Shown: positions 28,420 through 38,096 of the stretch, in pieces | Layout of the letters: every line of letters begins with the position of its first letter | Position numbering within the stretch: position 1 is the first letter of the stretch | Origin: Polynucleobacter necessarius | GTDB taxonomy: Bacteria > Pseudomonadota > Gammaproteobacteria > Burkholderiales > Burkholderiaceae | Direction: 5' to 3' | Length of the DNA: 64,000 bases | Assembly: GCF_900095215.1 (NCBI RefSeq) | Contig: NZ_LT606949.1 | Coordinates: 1,338,690-1,402,689 of the forward strand | The notes under the pieces: generated by a model | Database searches by the model: none | Seen by the model: the letters and a program-made list of their open reading frames with translations, nothing else | Told to the model about the DNA's origin: nothing | Made by a program: the position numbers and the translations under genes

Positions 28420-28947
28420 ATGGCACGAGCTTTTATCGGATTTGGCGGCAATATCGGCGACACGGGTCAGCTCATTACTGATGCCATTGTTTGCTTGGCT
28501 TTGCCCTCTGAACTGCAGATCCTGGAAAAAAGCTGCTTTTACCAAAGCGTTCCGGTAGAGGCGACTGGCGGCGACTACATCAATGCCGTCATTGAAGTCG
28601 AGACCGAACTAACTCCCTATGGCCTTCTCCATGTTTGCCAAACCATTGAACAAGAGTTTGGTCGCGAGCGGCACTATACCAATGCTCCGCGTACCTTCGA
28701 TCTGGATATCCTCTCCTTTGAGGGAGTTATCCAAAACGAGACAGAGTGAATGCTCCCGCACTCTAAAATCATTGAGCGCTCATTTGTACTGCTTCCCCTG
28801 CTTGAAATAGCTCCCGATAGCTTTCTGCCCAATTGGGGCGAACTCAAGACATATTTACATAATGTGGCTCACCAAAGAATTGAAAAACTTCCCTGCAGGA
28901 ACTGCAATTGCGGGGACAAAGATGTTTATAGCCAATCGGCCCATTAA
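28420..28947 (+). pseudogene. folK: folK, 6-hydroxymethyl-dihydropterin pyrophosphokinase, split by UGA
   Basis: The frame encodes an HPPK enzyme of the folate pathway: FIGFGGNIGD at the start, VSVEATGGDYINAV-type core (here SVPVEATGGDYINAVIEVET) and the metal-binding RTFDLDIL. A TGA at 28747-28749 then stops it, and the very next codon is ATG (28750). From there the same frame gives MLPHSKIIERSFVLLPLLEI up to the stop at 28947. The first piece has the two magnesium-binding aspartates. The second has the histidine, the arginine and the hydrophobic segment that normally complete the active site. Whether the two pieces can be made and assemble is unknown; the plain reading is a broken gene. It sits between pcnB and panB, the usual place. 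Confidence 0.82.
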
Positions 28948-28964
28948 TTCATTAAACTCTCGCC

Positions 28965-29783
28965 ATGAGTTACTTACAGGGCGATAAGCCAATCACAATC
29001 ACCAAGCTCCTCGCAATGCATGCTGAGGGTGAAAAAATTTCTATGCTCACAGCATATGACTCAACCATGTCCGCCCTTCTCAATCGCTGCGGAGTGGAAA
29101 CGATTCTGATTGGTGACTCGCTCGGCAATGTGATTCAATGTCATTCGAGCACAATACCCGTTACCGTGGAACAAGTGGCTTATCACACCGAGTGCGTAGC
29201 GCGCGCCAACACCCATGCCTTTGTGATCGCCGACCTTCCATTTGCCAGTTATGGTGATCCAATACAAGCGTTAGATTCAGCGGCAACTTTGATGCGCGCG
29301 GGCTCAGATATGGTCAAACTGGAAGGTGGTGGCGAATGGCAAGTCGAAGTCATTCGTCATTTAGTGGAGCGCAGTGTTCCTGTCTGCGCGCACCTAGGCT
29401 TATTGCCACAATCCGTGCACGTCTTAGGTGGATACAAGGTTCAAGGCAAATCCAAAGATGCTGCAAGCATCATGCTTGAACAAGCACTTGCTTGTCAGGA
29501 AGCTGGCGCTCAAATGCTTTTGCTGGAAGCCATCCCTTCATCACTAGGCGAAAGAATTACTGCCGAACTACCTATCCCAACGATTGGTATTGGCGCTGGT
29601 CCAGATTGCTCTGGTCAAGTATTGGTGCTGCAAGATATGTTGGGCATAAGCCCAGGCAAGCCACCCAAGTTTGTCAAAAACTTTATGGATGGCCACCAGT
29701 CTGTGGAAGCCGCAATTAAGGCTTATGTACGAGAAGTGAAGTCCGGGAAATTTCCCGGACCTGAGCATGGCTTTGCAGGCTAA
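28965..29783 (+). CDS. panB: 3-methyl-2-oxobutanoate hydroxymethyltransferase
   Basis: A 272-residue enzyme adding a hydroxymethyl group from methylene-tetrahydrofolate to ketoisovalerate, the first committed step to pantothenate. The TIM-barrel signatures are clear: [31 protein letters not shown], the metal-site segment [23 protein letters not shown] and the end [20 protein letters not shown], followed by MLGI. It starts 18 bases after the broken folK. It too needs folate. A perfect 20-bp palindrome lies inside its last codons. The gene is intact. Confidence 0.96.
   Translation: MSYLQGDKPITITKLLAMHAEGEKISMLTAYDSTMSALLNRCGVETILIGDSLGNVIQCHSSTIPVTVEQVAYHTECVARANTHAFVIADLPFASYGDPIQALDSAATLMRAGSDMVKLEGGGEWQVEVIRHLVERSVPVCAHLGLLPQSVHVLGGYKVQGKSKDAASIMLEQALACQEAGAQMLLLEAIPSSLGERITAELPIPTIGIGAGPDCSGQVLVLQDMLGISPGKPPKFVKNFMDGHQSVEAAIKAYVREVKSGKFPGPEHGFAG
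29741..29760. repeat. perfect 20-bp palindrome at the 3' end of panB
   Basis: GTCCGGGAAATTTCCCGGAC is identical to its reverse complement and lies within the coding sequence ([11 protein letters not shown]). It has no T-run after it, so it is not a standard terminator. It may still stabilise the 3' end of the message. Confidence 0.85.
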
Positions 29784-29807
29784 TCGCCCGCAAGCCACAA
29801 TCCGTTT

Positions 29808-30944
29808 TTAACTAAAGAAGCTCTTCACACCGTCAAACCAACCCTTTTGCTGAGGGCTATGTTTGTCGCCACCAGATTTGAGGCTATCGTCAAACTTCTG
29901 CAGTAATTTCTTCTGCTCGTCAGTCAATTTCACTGGGGTCTCAACCAGAACATGCACGAAGAGATCACCCACCAAAGTTGAGCGCAAGCCTTTAATTCCT
30001 TTATTGCGCAAACGGAATGTTTTGCCCGTCTGCGTTCCCTCTGGAATCGGAAACTCCACGCGCCCAGAAAGAGTTGGCACCTCGATTTCACCGCCGATAG
30101 TCGCAGTTGCAAACGAGATCGGCATCTGCACATGTAAATCGCTGCCATCACGTTCAAAAACTGTGTGTGGCTTGACGCGCACCTCTACATAAAGATCGCC
30201 GGCTGGACCACCATTCATACCTGGTTCGCCATTGCCAACAGAGCGCACGCGCATGCCATCATCAATGCCTGCGGGGATTTTGATTTCCAGTGTCTTCTGC
30301 TCTTTATGTTTTCCACTGCCATGACAAGTTTTGCAAGGCTTCAGAATGTACTCGCCAGTGCCACGACACTTGGGGCAAGTTTGTTGCATGGAGAAGAAAC
30401 CTTGCTGTACACGCACCTGACCATGACCGCCACAAGTAGTACATGTTTCCGCTTTAGTTCCCGGCTCCGCACCAGTGCCATGACAAGGTTTGCAATTGCT
30501 CCAGCTAGGCACACGAATTTGGGTCGTATACCCTTCGGCAGCCTGCTCGAGCGTAATGTCCATGTTGTAGCGCAAGTCTGCGCCCTTATAAACCTGTGGA
30601 CCAGATTGACGACCGCCACCTTGACCGAAAATATCACCGAAGATGTCGCCAAAGGCATCAGCAAATCCACCGCCTCCAAAACCACCCCCGCCAAAGCCGC
30701 CACCCATAGATGGATCGACCCCCGCATGACCATATTGATCATAAGCAGCGCGCTTATTAGGGTCAGTTAAGGTTTCGTAGGCTTCCTTAACCTCTTTAAA
30801 TTGGGCTTCGGATGTTTTGCTATCGGGGTTGCGATCTGGGTGATGCTTCATTGCCAACTTACGATAAGCTTTTTTGAGCTCTTCATCGCTGGCACCTTTT
30901 GCCACACCAAGCACTTCATAAAAATCGCGTTTACTTTTAGGCAC
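29808..30944 (-). CDS. dnaJ: chaperone protein DnaJ
   Basis: A 378-residue type I Hsp40. The J domain is at residues 1-75, with the HPD motif in [10 protein letters not shown] glycine/phenylalanine-rich linker follows ([20 protein letters not shown]). Four zinc-binding repeats then follow: [24 protein letters not shown] and CKTCHGSG. The C-terminal substrate-binding domains end the protein. It delivers unfolded proteins to DnaK and stimulates its ATPase. It lies 100 bases downstream of dnaK, separated by a strong hairpin that may set the dnaK:dnaJ ratio. The gene is intact. Confidence 0.98.
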   Translation of the reverse strand: MPKSKRDFYEVLGVAKGASDEELKKAYRKLAMKHHPDRNPDSKTSEAQFKEVKEAYETLTDPNKRAAYDQYGHAGVDPSMGGGFGGGGFGGGGFADAFGDIFGDIFGQGGGRQSGPQVYKGADLRYNMDITLEQAAEGYTTQIRVPSWSNCKPCHGTGAEPGTKAETCTTCGGHGQVRVQQGFFSMQQTCPKCRGTGEYILKPCKTCHGSGKHKEQKTLEIKIPAGIDDGMRVRSVGNGEPGMNGGPAGDLYVEVRVKPHTVFERDGSDLHVQMPISFATATIGGEIEVPTLSGRVEFPIPEGTQTGKTFRLRNKGIKGLRSTLVGDLFVHVLVETPVKLTDEQKKLLQKFDDSLKSGGDKHSPQQKGWFDGVKSFFS

Positions 30945-30973
30945 GGCCTATTCCTCTCAACAACCTGAATGAC

Positions 30974-30998
30974 ACAAGTCGGCACGAGGCCGACTTGT
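30974..30998 (-). promoter_or_regulatory. intercistronic hairpin between dnaK and dnaJ
   Basis: A perfect 10-bp inverted repeat (ACAAGTCGGC 30974-30983 with GCCGACTTGT 30989-30998) has loop ACGAG. On the minus strand no strong T-run follows, so it is more likely an RNA stability or attenuation element than a full terminator. Confidence 0.7.
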
Positions 30999-31044
30999 TA
31001 TTTAAGTACATCAAAACTACGTTAATGAATGTCTAATTTCAGAA

Positions 31045-32967
31045 TTACTTCTTGTCATCAACCTCTTTAAAGTCAGCATCAAGCACATCAGCGTCAGGTG
31101 CTACGCCAGGAGCGACACCAGCAGCGGCCCCACCAGCTTTAGCTTGTTCAGCAGCCATGACTTTTTCGCCCAACTTCTGACTTACTTTACCCAAAGCTTC
31201 GGTCTTGGCATCAATGGCTTCTTTATCGCTACCTTTGATCGCTTCGTCTAAGTCCTTGAGAGCTGCTTCAATGGCTTCGTTTTCGGAAGCTTCTAAGCTA
31301 GCGCCATGCTCTTCCAAAGCTTTCTTGGTTGAGTGAGCCAAGGCATCTGCAGTATTGCGCGCAGTAACCAACTCCAAAGCCTTCTTATCTTCAGCGGCAT
31401 TGGCTTCAGCATCTTTAACCATGCGTTGAATTTCTTCTTCGGTCAAGCCAGAGTTCGCCTTAATGGTGATCTTGTTCTCTTTGCCAGTAGTTTTGTCTTT
31501 TGCTGTTACATGCAAAATACCATTGGCATCGATATCAAAGGTCACTTCAATTTGTGGCATACCGCGTTGTGCTGGAGCAATACCTTCAAGATTGAATTCA
31601 CCGAGCAGCTTGTTCGCAGCAGCCATCTCACGTTCACCCTGGAAGCACTTAATAGTTACAGCAGGCTGGTTGTCTTCGGCAGTGGAGTAAACCTGTGAAT
31701 GCTTAGTCGGAATGGTAGTGTTCTTGGGAATCATCTTGGTCATTACGCCACCAAGAGTCTCGATACCCAATGACAATGGGGTAACGTCCAAGAGCAATAC
31801 GTCTTTACGATCGCCGGATAACACGGAACCTTGAATTGCAGCACCAACGGCAACTGCTTCGTCCGGGTTAACGTCTTTACGTGGCTCTTTACCAAAGATT
31901 TCTTTTACCTTGTCTTGAACCGCAGGCATACGAGTTTGACCGCCAACCAAAATTACGTCGTCAATATCAGCTACGTTTACGCCAGCATCTTTAATCGCGG
32001 TTAAGCAAGGACCAGCCGTACGATTGATCAACTCTTCCACTAAAGACTCCAACTTGGCGCGGGTCAATTTCAAATTCAAATGCTTAGGACCACTAGCATC
32101 GGCTGTCACATATGGCAAATTGATTTCAGTTTGTTGTGCGGATGACAATTCGATCTTAGCTTTTTCAGCAGCGTCTTTCAAACGTTGCAATGCCAATACG
32201 TCTTTGCTCAAATCAACGCCTTGCTCTTTCTTGAACTCGGCAATGATCCAGTCAATGATGCGTTGATCGAAGTCTTCACCACCCAAGAAGGTATCGCCGT
32301 TAGTAGAGAGCACTTCAAATTGCTTCTCACCGTCAACGTTGGCAATCTCAATAATGGACACGTCAAATGTACCGCCACCCAAGTCATACACAGCGATCTT
32401 ACGATCCACTTTGTCTTGCTTGTCCAGGCCAAATGCCAAGGCTGCCGCAGTTGGCTCGTTAATGATGCGCTTTACATCTAAACCAGCGATACGACCGGCA
32501 TCTTTAGTGGCTTGACGTTGACTGTCATTGAAGTATGCAGGAACCGTAATCACCGCTTCTGTCACTTCTTCACTAAGATAGTCTTCAGCGGTTTTCTTCA
32601 TCTTGCGCAAGATTTCAGCGGACACTTGTTGTGGCGCCATTTTCTTGTCACATGCCTCAACCCAAGCATCACCATTATCTGCTTGAATAATTGCGTATGG
32701 CATTAAGCCAATATCTTTTTGCACCTCAGGATCAGTAAATTTACGACCCATCAAGCGCTTCACTGCGTAGATAGTGTTTTTAGGATTGGTTACTGACTGA
32801 CGCTTTGCGGGCGCACCAACCAATACTTCGCCATCCTCAACGTAAGCGATGATGGATGGGGTTGTGCGAGCGCCTTCTGCGTTCTCAACAACTTTAGGTG
32901 CATTGTTTTCAACGACTGAAACGCATGAATTGGTGGTTCCTAAGTCGATACCGATAATCTTTCCCAT
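31045..32967 (-). CDS. dnaK: chaperone protein DnaK (Hsp70)
   Basis: A 640-residue Hsp70. The nucleotide-binding domain has [15 protein letters not shown] at the start, the [12 protein letters not shown] and [13 protein letters not shown] phosphate loops, and [13 protein letters not shown]. The conserved linker [16 protein letters not shown] leads to the substrate-binding domain and the helical lid. It ends in the acidic [11 protein letters not shown] tail. It acts with DnaJ and GrpE, both encoded here. A clear sigma-32 promoter lies 57 bases upstream of the ATG, and a terminator separates the gene from grpE, so dnaK has its own heat-shock start. The gene is intact. Confidence 0.99.
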   Translation of the reverse strand: MGKIIGIDLGTTNSCVSVVENNAPKVVENAEGARTTPSIIAYVEDGEVLVGAPAKRQSVTNPKNTIYAVKRLMGRKFTDPEVQKDIGLMPYAIIQADNGDAWVEACDKKMAPQQVSAEILRKMKKTAEDYLSEEVTEAVITVPAYFNDSQRQATKDAGRIAGLDVKRIINEPTAAALAFGLDKQDKVDRKIAVYDLGGGTFDVSIIEIANVDGEKQFEVLSTNGDTFLGGEDFDQRIIDWIIAEFKKEQGVDLSKDVLALQRLKDAAEKAKIELSSAQQTEINLPYVTADASGPKHLNLKLTRAKLESLVEELINRTAGPCLTAIKDAGVNVADIDDVILVGGQTRMPAVQDKVKEIFGKEPRKDVNPDEAVAVGAAIQGSVLSGDRKDVLLLDVTPLSLGIETLGGVMTKMIPKNTTIPTKHSQVYSTAEDNQPAVTIKCFQGEREMAAANKLLGEFNLEGIAPAQRGMPQIEVTFDIDANGILHVTAKDKTTGKENKITIKANSGLTEEEIQRMVKDAEANAAEDKKALELVTARNTADALAHSTKKALEEHGASLEASENEAIEAALKDLDEAIKGSDKEAIDAKTEALGKVSQKLGEKVMAAEQAKAGGAAAGVAPGVAPDADVLDADFKEVDDKK

Positions 32968-33023
32968 AATTGCTCCAAAAAATGAAATTGTTTGTTGTAC
33001 TAATGAATATTTCGATACCCAGT

Positions 33024-33051
33024 AGATGGAGTCTAAAAAAGGAATTTCAAG
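33024..33051 (-). promoter_or_regulatory. sigma-32 heat-shock promoter for dnaK
   Basis: On the minus strand a perfect -35 box CTTGAAA (33045-33051) is followed after 13 bases by CTCCATCT (33024-33031), a 7-of-8 match to the CCCCATNT heat-shock -10 box. It precedes dnaK only. Confidence 0.88.
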
Positions 33052-33063
33052 AGGAGAAATAGC

Positions 33064-33090
33064 AAAAAAGGCAGAAATCTGCCTTTTTTA
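33064..33090. terminator. terminator between grpE and dnaK
   Basis: The stem GGCAG/CTGCC (33070-33074 with 33079-33083) is extended by A6 on the left and T6 on the right, with an AAAT loop. Read on the minus strand it ends the grpE message, and it could act in both directions. Confidence 0.85.
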
Positions 33091-33123
33091 TGTCTTTTTG
33101 GGCGGTTTACCCCACTGTCTAGC

Positions 33124-33675
33124 TTATTTTGGGGCGCTAACCGTCACTAAAGCAGGTCTGAGGACGCGATCAGCGACCGTATAACCTCGCTGTAGAACTG
33201 AAACCACGGTATTTGACTCTTGTGCGGAAGGCACTGAGGCGATGGCCTGATGGTGATACGGGTCAAATTTATCCCCAATCGTAGGATTAATTTCTGTCAT
33301 GAGACCCTTTTCAAAAGCGGAGAGCAATTGCTTGAGGGTAATCTCCAGACCTTCTTTAAAAGCCTTGGCATCGCCAGCATCGGTACTCAATGCCGCATAG
33401 AGGCTATCAGTCACCGGCACCAAATGCTCCGCAAAACTTTCAATCGCAAACTTGTGCGCCTTAGCAATATCTTCCACAGCACGGCGGCGAATGTTTTCCC
33501 CCTCAGCTTTAGCACGCAAGAAATTATCCTGCAGCTCGCCAATTTTTTGATTCAATTCGGCGATCTCTTGCTCTGGAGTTTTCGTAACCGGCTCGGCCGA
33601 CGCTGCTTCACTTGCAACTGGATCGGCGGCAGAATTTTCTTGTTCTGGGGATGGGTTTTGATTTTCTTGTGTCAT
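33124..33675 (-). CDS. grpE: nucleotide exchange factor GrpE
   Basis: A 183-residue cochaperone that releases ADP from DnaK. The N-terminal 35 residues are disordered and acidic. A long coiled coil ([36 protein letters not shown]) follows, then the four-helix part. The C-terminal beta domain is recognised by [20 protein letters not shown] and [18 protein letters not shown] consensus sigma-32 promoter precedes it, overlapping the end of hemH, and a terminator follows. The gene is intact. Confidence 0.97.
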   Translation of the reverse strand: MTQENQNPSPEQENSAADPVASEAASAEPVTKTPEQEIAELNQKIGELQDNFLRAKAEGENIRRRAVEDIAKAHKFAIESFAEHLVPVTDSLYAALSTDAGDAKAFKEGLEITLKQLLSAFEKGLMTEINPTIGDKFDPYHHQAIASVPSAQESNTVVSVLQRGYTVADRVLRPALVTVSAPK

Positions 33676-33720
33676 GGGTGCTATTTTACTTTTCTATAAA
33701 AAAATGACTATTACTTTGCA

Positions 33721-33748
33721 ATATGGGGTCAATTAACGCTATTTCAAG
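33721..33748 (-). promoter_or_regulatory. sigma-32 heat-shock promoter for grpE
   Basis: On the minus strand CTTGAAA (33742-33748) is followed after 13 bases by CCCCATAT (33721-33728), matching the heat-shock consensus at every defined position. The -35 box overlaps the hemH stop codon (33744-33746). Confidence 0.92.
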
Positions 33749-34838
33749 CCTTGGATTTTTCGGCTAATTCGGCTCTTTCATTGCGCTGAGCTAATTCACT
33801 ATCAGACTCCACCCCTAGAGGCCAGCCTTGCAAATGCTGGTGAGCGATATCCCCTAAAGCCTCAATCCACTTTGGGTTGCTGTTCAAACAAGGGATATAG
33901 CGATAGTCTTTGCCACCATGCTCCAAGAATATTTCGCGGGTTTCCATGGCAATTTCTTCAAGCGTTTCTAAACAGTCCGCCGGGAATCCTGGGCAAAAAA
34001 TATCGACGCGCTGACAACCCTCTTTAGCCAGCTTTTCAATTGTTGGGACTGTATAAGGCTTTAACCACTCCGCCTTACCAAAGCGTGATTGGAAGGTCAC
34101 GATATATTGACCAATCTCCAAACCCAATGATTCTCCGAGTAGGCGACCAGTTTTCAAACACTCACAATGATAAGGATCACCCTTCATCAGATTGCACTTA
34201 GGCAGACCGTGAAATGACATTACTAAGCGATCGCCCTTGGCAAAATCAGGGCGCTCCTCTTTATCCCAACTAGTTAAGACTTGATCACGTAACGCAGAAA
34301 TATAAGCAGGATTGTCGTGATAGTGCTTTACCAATCGCAACTCAGGTTGATCTCGCCAAGCACTTAATACGTGGAAGACTTCATCAAAGCTGGATGCTGT
34401 AGTGGTAGCGGAATACTGGGGATACAAAGGTAGTAGCAATAAACGCTCCATACCTTGCGCCTTAAGGTCCTGAAGGACGACCTGGGTTGAAGGCTGCCCA
34501 TAACGCATCGCCAAATCCACCAAAACCGTGTGACCCGCATTCGCAAATTGATCGCTAAGCTCTTTCGCTTGAAGACGAGAGTAATGCATTAAAGGGGAAC
34601 CCAATTTAGGCAACCAAATAGAAGCATATTTTTTGGCAGACGCACTACTACGAATCGGCAAAATAATGCCGTTCAAAATACACCACCAAATGATGCGCGG
34701 AATTTCTACCACGCGGGGATCAGACAGCAATTCTTTTAAATAGGCGCGCACCGCTTTAGATGTTGGTGCCGATGGCGTTCCCAAGTTCAGTAACAGAACT
34801 GCTGTTTTGGAAGCGCGTAAATGCGGGTTCTGATTCAA
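33744..34838 (-). CDS. hemH: ferrochelatase
   Basis: A 364-residue enzyme inserting ferrous iron into protoporphyrin IX, the last step of protohaem synthesis. It starts with AVLLLNLGTPSAPTSKAVR and has the conserved YPQYSATTTAS segment. The active-site histidine is in MSFHGLPK, and FQSRFGKAEWLKPYT and the FCPGFPADCLETLEEI motif follow. It lies between hrcA and grpE, a position typical of betaproteobacteria, and appears not to depend on the heat-shock promoter that begins at its end. It has a non-conserved acidic/basic tail of about 20 residues. The gene is intact. Confidence 0.96.
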   Translation of the reverse strand: MNQNPHLRASKTAVLLLNLGTPSAPTSKAVRAYLKELLSDPRVVEIPRIIWWCILNGIILPIRSSASAKKYASIWLPKLGSPLMHYSRLQAKELSDQFANAGHTVLVDLAMRYGQPSTQVVLQDLKAQGMERLLLLPLYPQYSATTTASSFDEVFHVLSAWRDQPELRLVKHYHDNPAYISALRDQVLTSWDKEERPDFAKGDRLVMSFHGLPKCNLMKGDPYHCECLKTGRLLGESLGLEIGQYIVTFQSRFGKAEWLKPYTVPTIEKLAKEGCQRVDIFCPGFPADCLETLEEIAMETREIFLEHGGKDYRYIPCLNSNPKWIEALGDIAHQHLQGWPLGVESDSELAQRNERAELAEKSKA

Positions 34839-34889
34839 GATAATTGGTCTCTATTAATGATTTTTAAATGTGAAAAGTTAGGTCTATGT

Positions 34890-35894
34890 TTAGGAGCTTA
34901 AAGCGCCAGACAATAATTTAGAGGTGATATCGGCAATCGGGATCACCCTGTCGTACGCCATACGGGTTGGCCCCATGACCCCAAGAGTGCCGACTATCTG
35001 GTCATCAACGCTATATGGGGCGCTGATCACAGCCAGATCCTCATAGGGCAAAAAATCACTCTCGCCTCCAATAAAGATCTGAATGCCATCCGCATGACTT
35101 GATACATCGAGCACTTGCGTCAACACTGATTTTTGCTCCAATATGTAAAACATCTTGCGCAACTTATCGAAGTGAGAACTTAGATCACCAACATTCAATA
35201 AACGACGTTCGCCAGACAGCACGCCGCGACCCATATCGTAATCAGCAACACCGCTTTGCAACGCCGAGGCCATCAAACCTGAGATATCGGCGCGCAAATT
35301 ATCTAGGTCGGATTTCAGATGCAGGCGCACCTGATCAAAACTGTTTCCAGCACAATGGATATTAATAAAATTACCCGCTTCAACGAGTTGACTTGGGGTG
35401 TAATCCTGAATGGTGGGCAATATGCGATTTTGCACATCACCCTCTGGCATCACCATAATCAACAAAATTTTGCCCTCACCCAAACGCAAGAACTCAATAT
35501 GCTTAAAAACCTGGGAACGCTTTGTGGTCATCACGACACCAGCAAAATGGGTCAAGCTTGACAAAATCTGCGCTGCGGAGGTCAAGACCCGTTGCGGAGA
35601 ATCCGGCAATAAGCCTTTTTCAACCTCGCGGGCGGCCATTTCTTCCAGGGGTCGAACTGTCACCATGGTATCCACAAACAATCGATAGTCTCTTGGAGTA
35701 GGTATACGGCCAGCGGAAGTGTGGGGGCTCGTCACTAGACCCATATCCTCCAAATCGGCCATGACATTAGGGAGAGTGGCTGCCGACAGGTCTAAACCAG
35801 AATATCTAGATAGAGTACGGGAGCCAATTGGCTGACCATCCTCGATATAGCGCTCGATGAGGGTTTTGAATAGGGCGCTGGAACGTTCATCCAT
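34890..35894 (-). CDS. hrcA: heat-inducible transcription repressor HrcA
   Basis: A 334-residue winged-helix repressor that binds the CIRCE operator and depends on GroEL for folding. It begins [20 protein letters not shown] with [20 protein letters not shown]. The conserved [19 protein letters not shown] follows, then the GAF-like and dimerisation regions, and [20 protein letters not shown] near the end. I find no CIRCE site in this window, so its targets (groES-groEL in related species) are elsewhere. It is divergent from nadK with 37 bases between. The gene is intact, and heat-shock genes here instead carry sigma-32 promoters. Confidence 0.95.
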   Translation of the reverse strand: MDERSSALFKTLIERYIEDGQPIGSRTLSRYSGLDLSAATLPNVMADLEDMGLVTSPHTSAGRIPTPRDYRLFVDTMVTVRPLEEMAAREVEKGLLPDSPQRVLTSAAQILSSLTHFAGVVMTTKRSQVFKHIEFLRLGEGKILLIMVMPEGDVQNRILPTIQDYTPSQLVEAGNFINIHCAGNSFDQVRLHLKSDLDNLRADISGLMASALQSGVADYDMGRGVLSGERRLLNVGDLSSHFDKLRKMFYILEQKSVLTQVLDVSSHADGIQIFIGGESDFLPYEDLAVISAPYSVDDQIVGTLGVMGPTRMAYDRVIPIADITSKLLSGALSS

Positions 35895-35931
35895 GGTGGA
35901 AGGGATTTTATGCCTATGGTTTAATCGTTAT

Positions 35932-36837
35932 ATGTTAAGCCCATCCCCAAATTCCACCAATAAGGCATTTAGCCGGGTTGCGCTTGTCGGCAAATTCCAG
36001 GCTGATGGCATCGAAGCACACCTTAAAGACTTAGCTAAGTTGCTCTCTGACTTAGGTTGCGAGGCTTTTATTGAATTCGATACGGCTACCCATCTCGCTC
36101 TTTCTGGCTATCCAACCAAAACAGTACGTGACTTTGTGGGCGAAATTGATTTAGTAGTTGTTCTAGGTGGTGATGGCACCATGCTTGGTCTTGCCCGACA
36201 GTTGGCAGGTAGCAATGTTCCCTTGGTGGGAATTAATATGGGCCGACTGGGCTATATGACTGATATCCCAATCCAATCCGTTCGCACTACCTTACCAAAA
36301 ATAATTGCAGGCGATTACGAAGCGGATACTCGCACTTTGTTGGATGCGGTTGTGCTTCGTAATGGCAAAGCAATTAATCGCGCCCTCGCCCTAAATGATG
36401 TGGTTGTTAATCGCTCTGGTATTTCTGGAATGGTAGAACTAGCAGTGTACGTTAATGGTTCGTTTATGTACAACCAACGTTCTGATGGCTTGATCGTATC
36501 TACTCCTACTGGCTCGACAGCGTATGCCCTCTCAGCCGGTGGCCCAATTTTGCATCCGCATGTGGCTGGCATTTTATTGGCGCCAATTGCTCCGCACTCA
36601 CTCTCCAACCGCCCAATCGTTTTGCCGCAAGATAGCGTCACTGTCATTGAAGTGGTTGACGGTCGCGAAGTGATTGTCAATTTTGATATGCAATCCCAAA
36701 CCAATTTACAAAGCTGCGATAAGATTGAAGTGCGCCAATCCAATAAAACAATTGATCTGCTTCATCCAAGCAATCACAGCGACTACAAAACCTTGCGCGA
36801 GAAGCTGCACTGGAATGAGTATCCGTCGACATTCTGA
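35932..36837 (+). CDS. nadK: NAD kinase
   Basis: A 301-residue enzyme phosphorylating NAD to NADP. The diacylglycerol-kinase-like fold shows the GGDGT motif in VVVLGGDGTMLG, the substrate site LALNDVVVNR, and the glycine-rich LIVSTPTGSTAYALSAGGPI. I start at ATG 35932 (MLSPSPNSTNKAFSRVALVG). The frame is open further, into hrcA, but that part has no similarity to the family. It is followed after 26 bases by the recN remnant, as usual in proteobacteria. The gene is intact. Confidence 0.96.
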   Translation: MLSPSPNSTNKAFSRVALVGKFQADGIEAHLKDLAKLLSDLGCEAFIEFDTATHLALSGYPTKTVRDFVGEIDLVVVLGGDGTMLGLARQLAGSNVPLVGINMGRLGYMTDIPIQSVRTTLPKIIAGDYEADTRTLLDAVVLRNGKAINRALALNDVVVNRSGISGMVELAVYVNGSFMYNQRSDGLIVSTPTGSTAYALSAGGPILHPHVAGILLAPIAPHSLSNRPIVLPQDSVTVIEVVDGREVIVNFDMQSQTNLQSCDKIEVRQSNKTIDLLHPSNHSDYKTLREKLHWNEYPSTF

Positions 36838-36863
36838 TGTCGAGTGTTTTGCTACGCTAATAC

Positions 36864-38078
36864 ATGCTTCAAACTATCTCACTTCGTGACTTTGTCATTG
36901 TCGATCAACTAGAGCTCGATTTTTCCACTGGATTTACAGTGCTCACCGGCGAGACCGGGGCTGGTAAATCCATACTGCTAGACGCGCTGAGCTTGGCGTT
37001 GGGAGAGCGCGCTGATAACAGCCAAATTCGCGAAGGTTCAAACCGAGCGGAAATCCCCGCCCTTTTCCGCATTGAACCAGACCAAGCCAAGGCCTTGAAT
37101 CAATGGCTTGATGCGCAAGGTTTTCCGCTGGAGGCTGATGGCCAAAGCCTGGTACTCAAAAGAACAGTGGAGGCCAGCGGTCGTAGCCGGGCATGATTCT
37201 AGTCTGGGCGATATTAGCCAATCCCTGGAATCAGCGAGCATTCAGCTAGATGAAGCCATTCATGGGCTCAATCGCTACTTACAAAAAATTGATATTGATC
37301 CTGCTCGCCTAGCGCAGGTCGAAGAACGCATGCAGGCATTGCATAGCGCGGCGCGCAAGTACCGCACTGAAACCGATGACCTACCAAAACTTCTTTTAGA
37401 GACATCTGAAAAACTAGATGCCTTAGCGGCCTCGCAAAATATTGATGCGCTTCGAGAGCAAGTTAAACAAGAGGAAGCAGCTTACTTGAAGTTTGCGAAA
37501 CAACTGTCACAAAAGCGCGTTAAGGCAGCAAAAGAGTTAGGTGACTTAGTCACCAAGGCAATGCAAGATCTATCTATGGCAGGCGATCGCCTAGAGATTG
37601 AATTGTTACCACTCAATGAGGGCGGATCTCATGGTCTCGAGCAGGTGGAATTTTTAGTAGCGGGGCATGCTGGCAGTACGCCCCGTTCACTAGCGAAAGT
37701 AGCGTCTGGAGGTGAGCTGGCGCGTATTAGTCTCGCTATTAGCGTCATCACTAGTAAAGCCTCATTTACACCGACCCTCATATTCGATGAGGTAGATGCA
37801 GGTATCGGCGGAGCAGTTGCCGAAACCGTTGGCAAACTATTCCATCAATTGGGTCAATCACACCAGATTTTATGTGTGACCCACTTGCCGCAAGTCGCTG
37901 CGCAAGGCAATCACCACTTCAAAATCAGCAAATCCCAAAGTGGCGAAAAGACAGTGTCGCAGGTTCAATCCTTAGGCAGATCGGAGCGCGTCGAGGAAGT
38001 AGCCAGGATGCTAGGCGGCGCCACAAAATTACAGACACCACTCGTCGCCATGCTCGCGAGCTCCTAGAGAAAAACTAA
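36864..38078 (+). pseudogene. recN: recN, DNA repair protein, internal deletion plus frameshift
   Basis: The N-terminal 109 codons are a good RecN start: QTISLRDFVIVDQLELDF, the Walker A GETGAGKSILLDALSLALGE and LKRTVEASGRSRA. The frame then ends in a stop at 37193. The sequence picks up in another frame at about 37193 (SSLGDISQSLESASIQLDEA) and runs through the signature KVASGGELARISLAI and Walker B TLIFDEVDAGIGG. It fails again after RMLGGATK: an A seems to be missing from a run of A at about 38029-38032. The true ending ITDTTRRHARELLEKN is in a third frame, ending at 38078. RecN is normally about 550 residues, so roughly 150 codons of the coiled-coil arm are gone. The SMC-like repair protein is not made. 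Confidence 0.9.
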
Positions 38079-38096
38079 ACCAATCTCTTCAGCCCT

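Noticed and set aside
29741..29760. panB palindrome as a terminator
   Set aside because: It is within the coding sequence and is not followed by a T-run.
30165..30770. 201-residue open frame opposite dnaJ
   Set aside because: Antisense shadow of a conserved gene with skewed codon use; composition is unlike a real protein.
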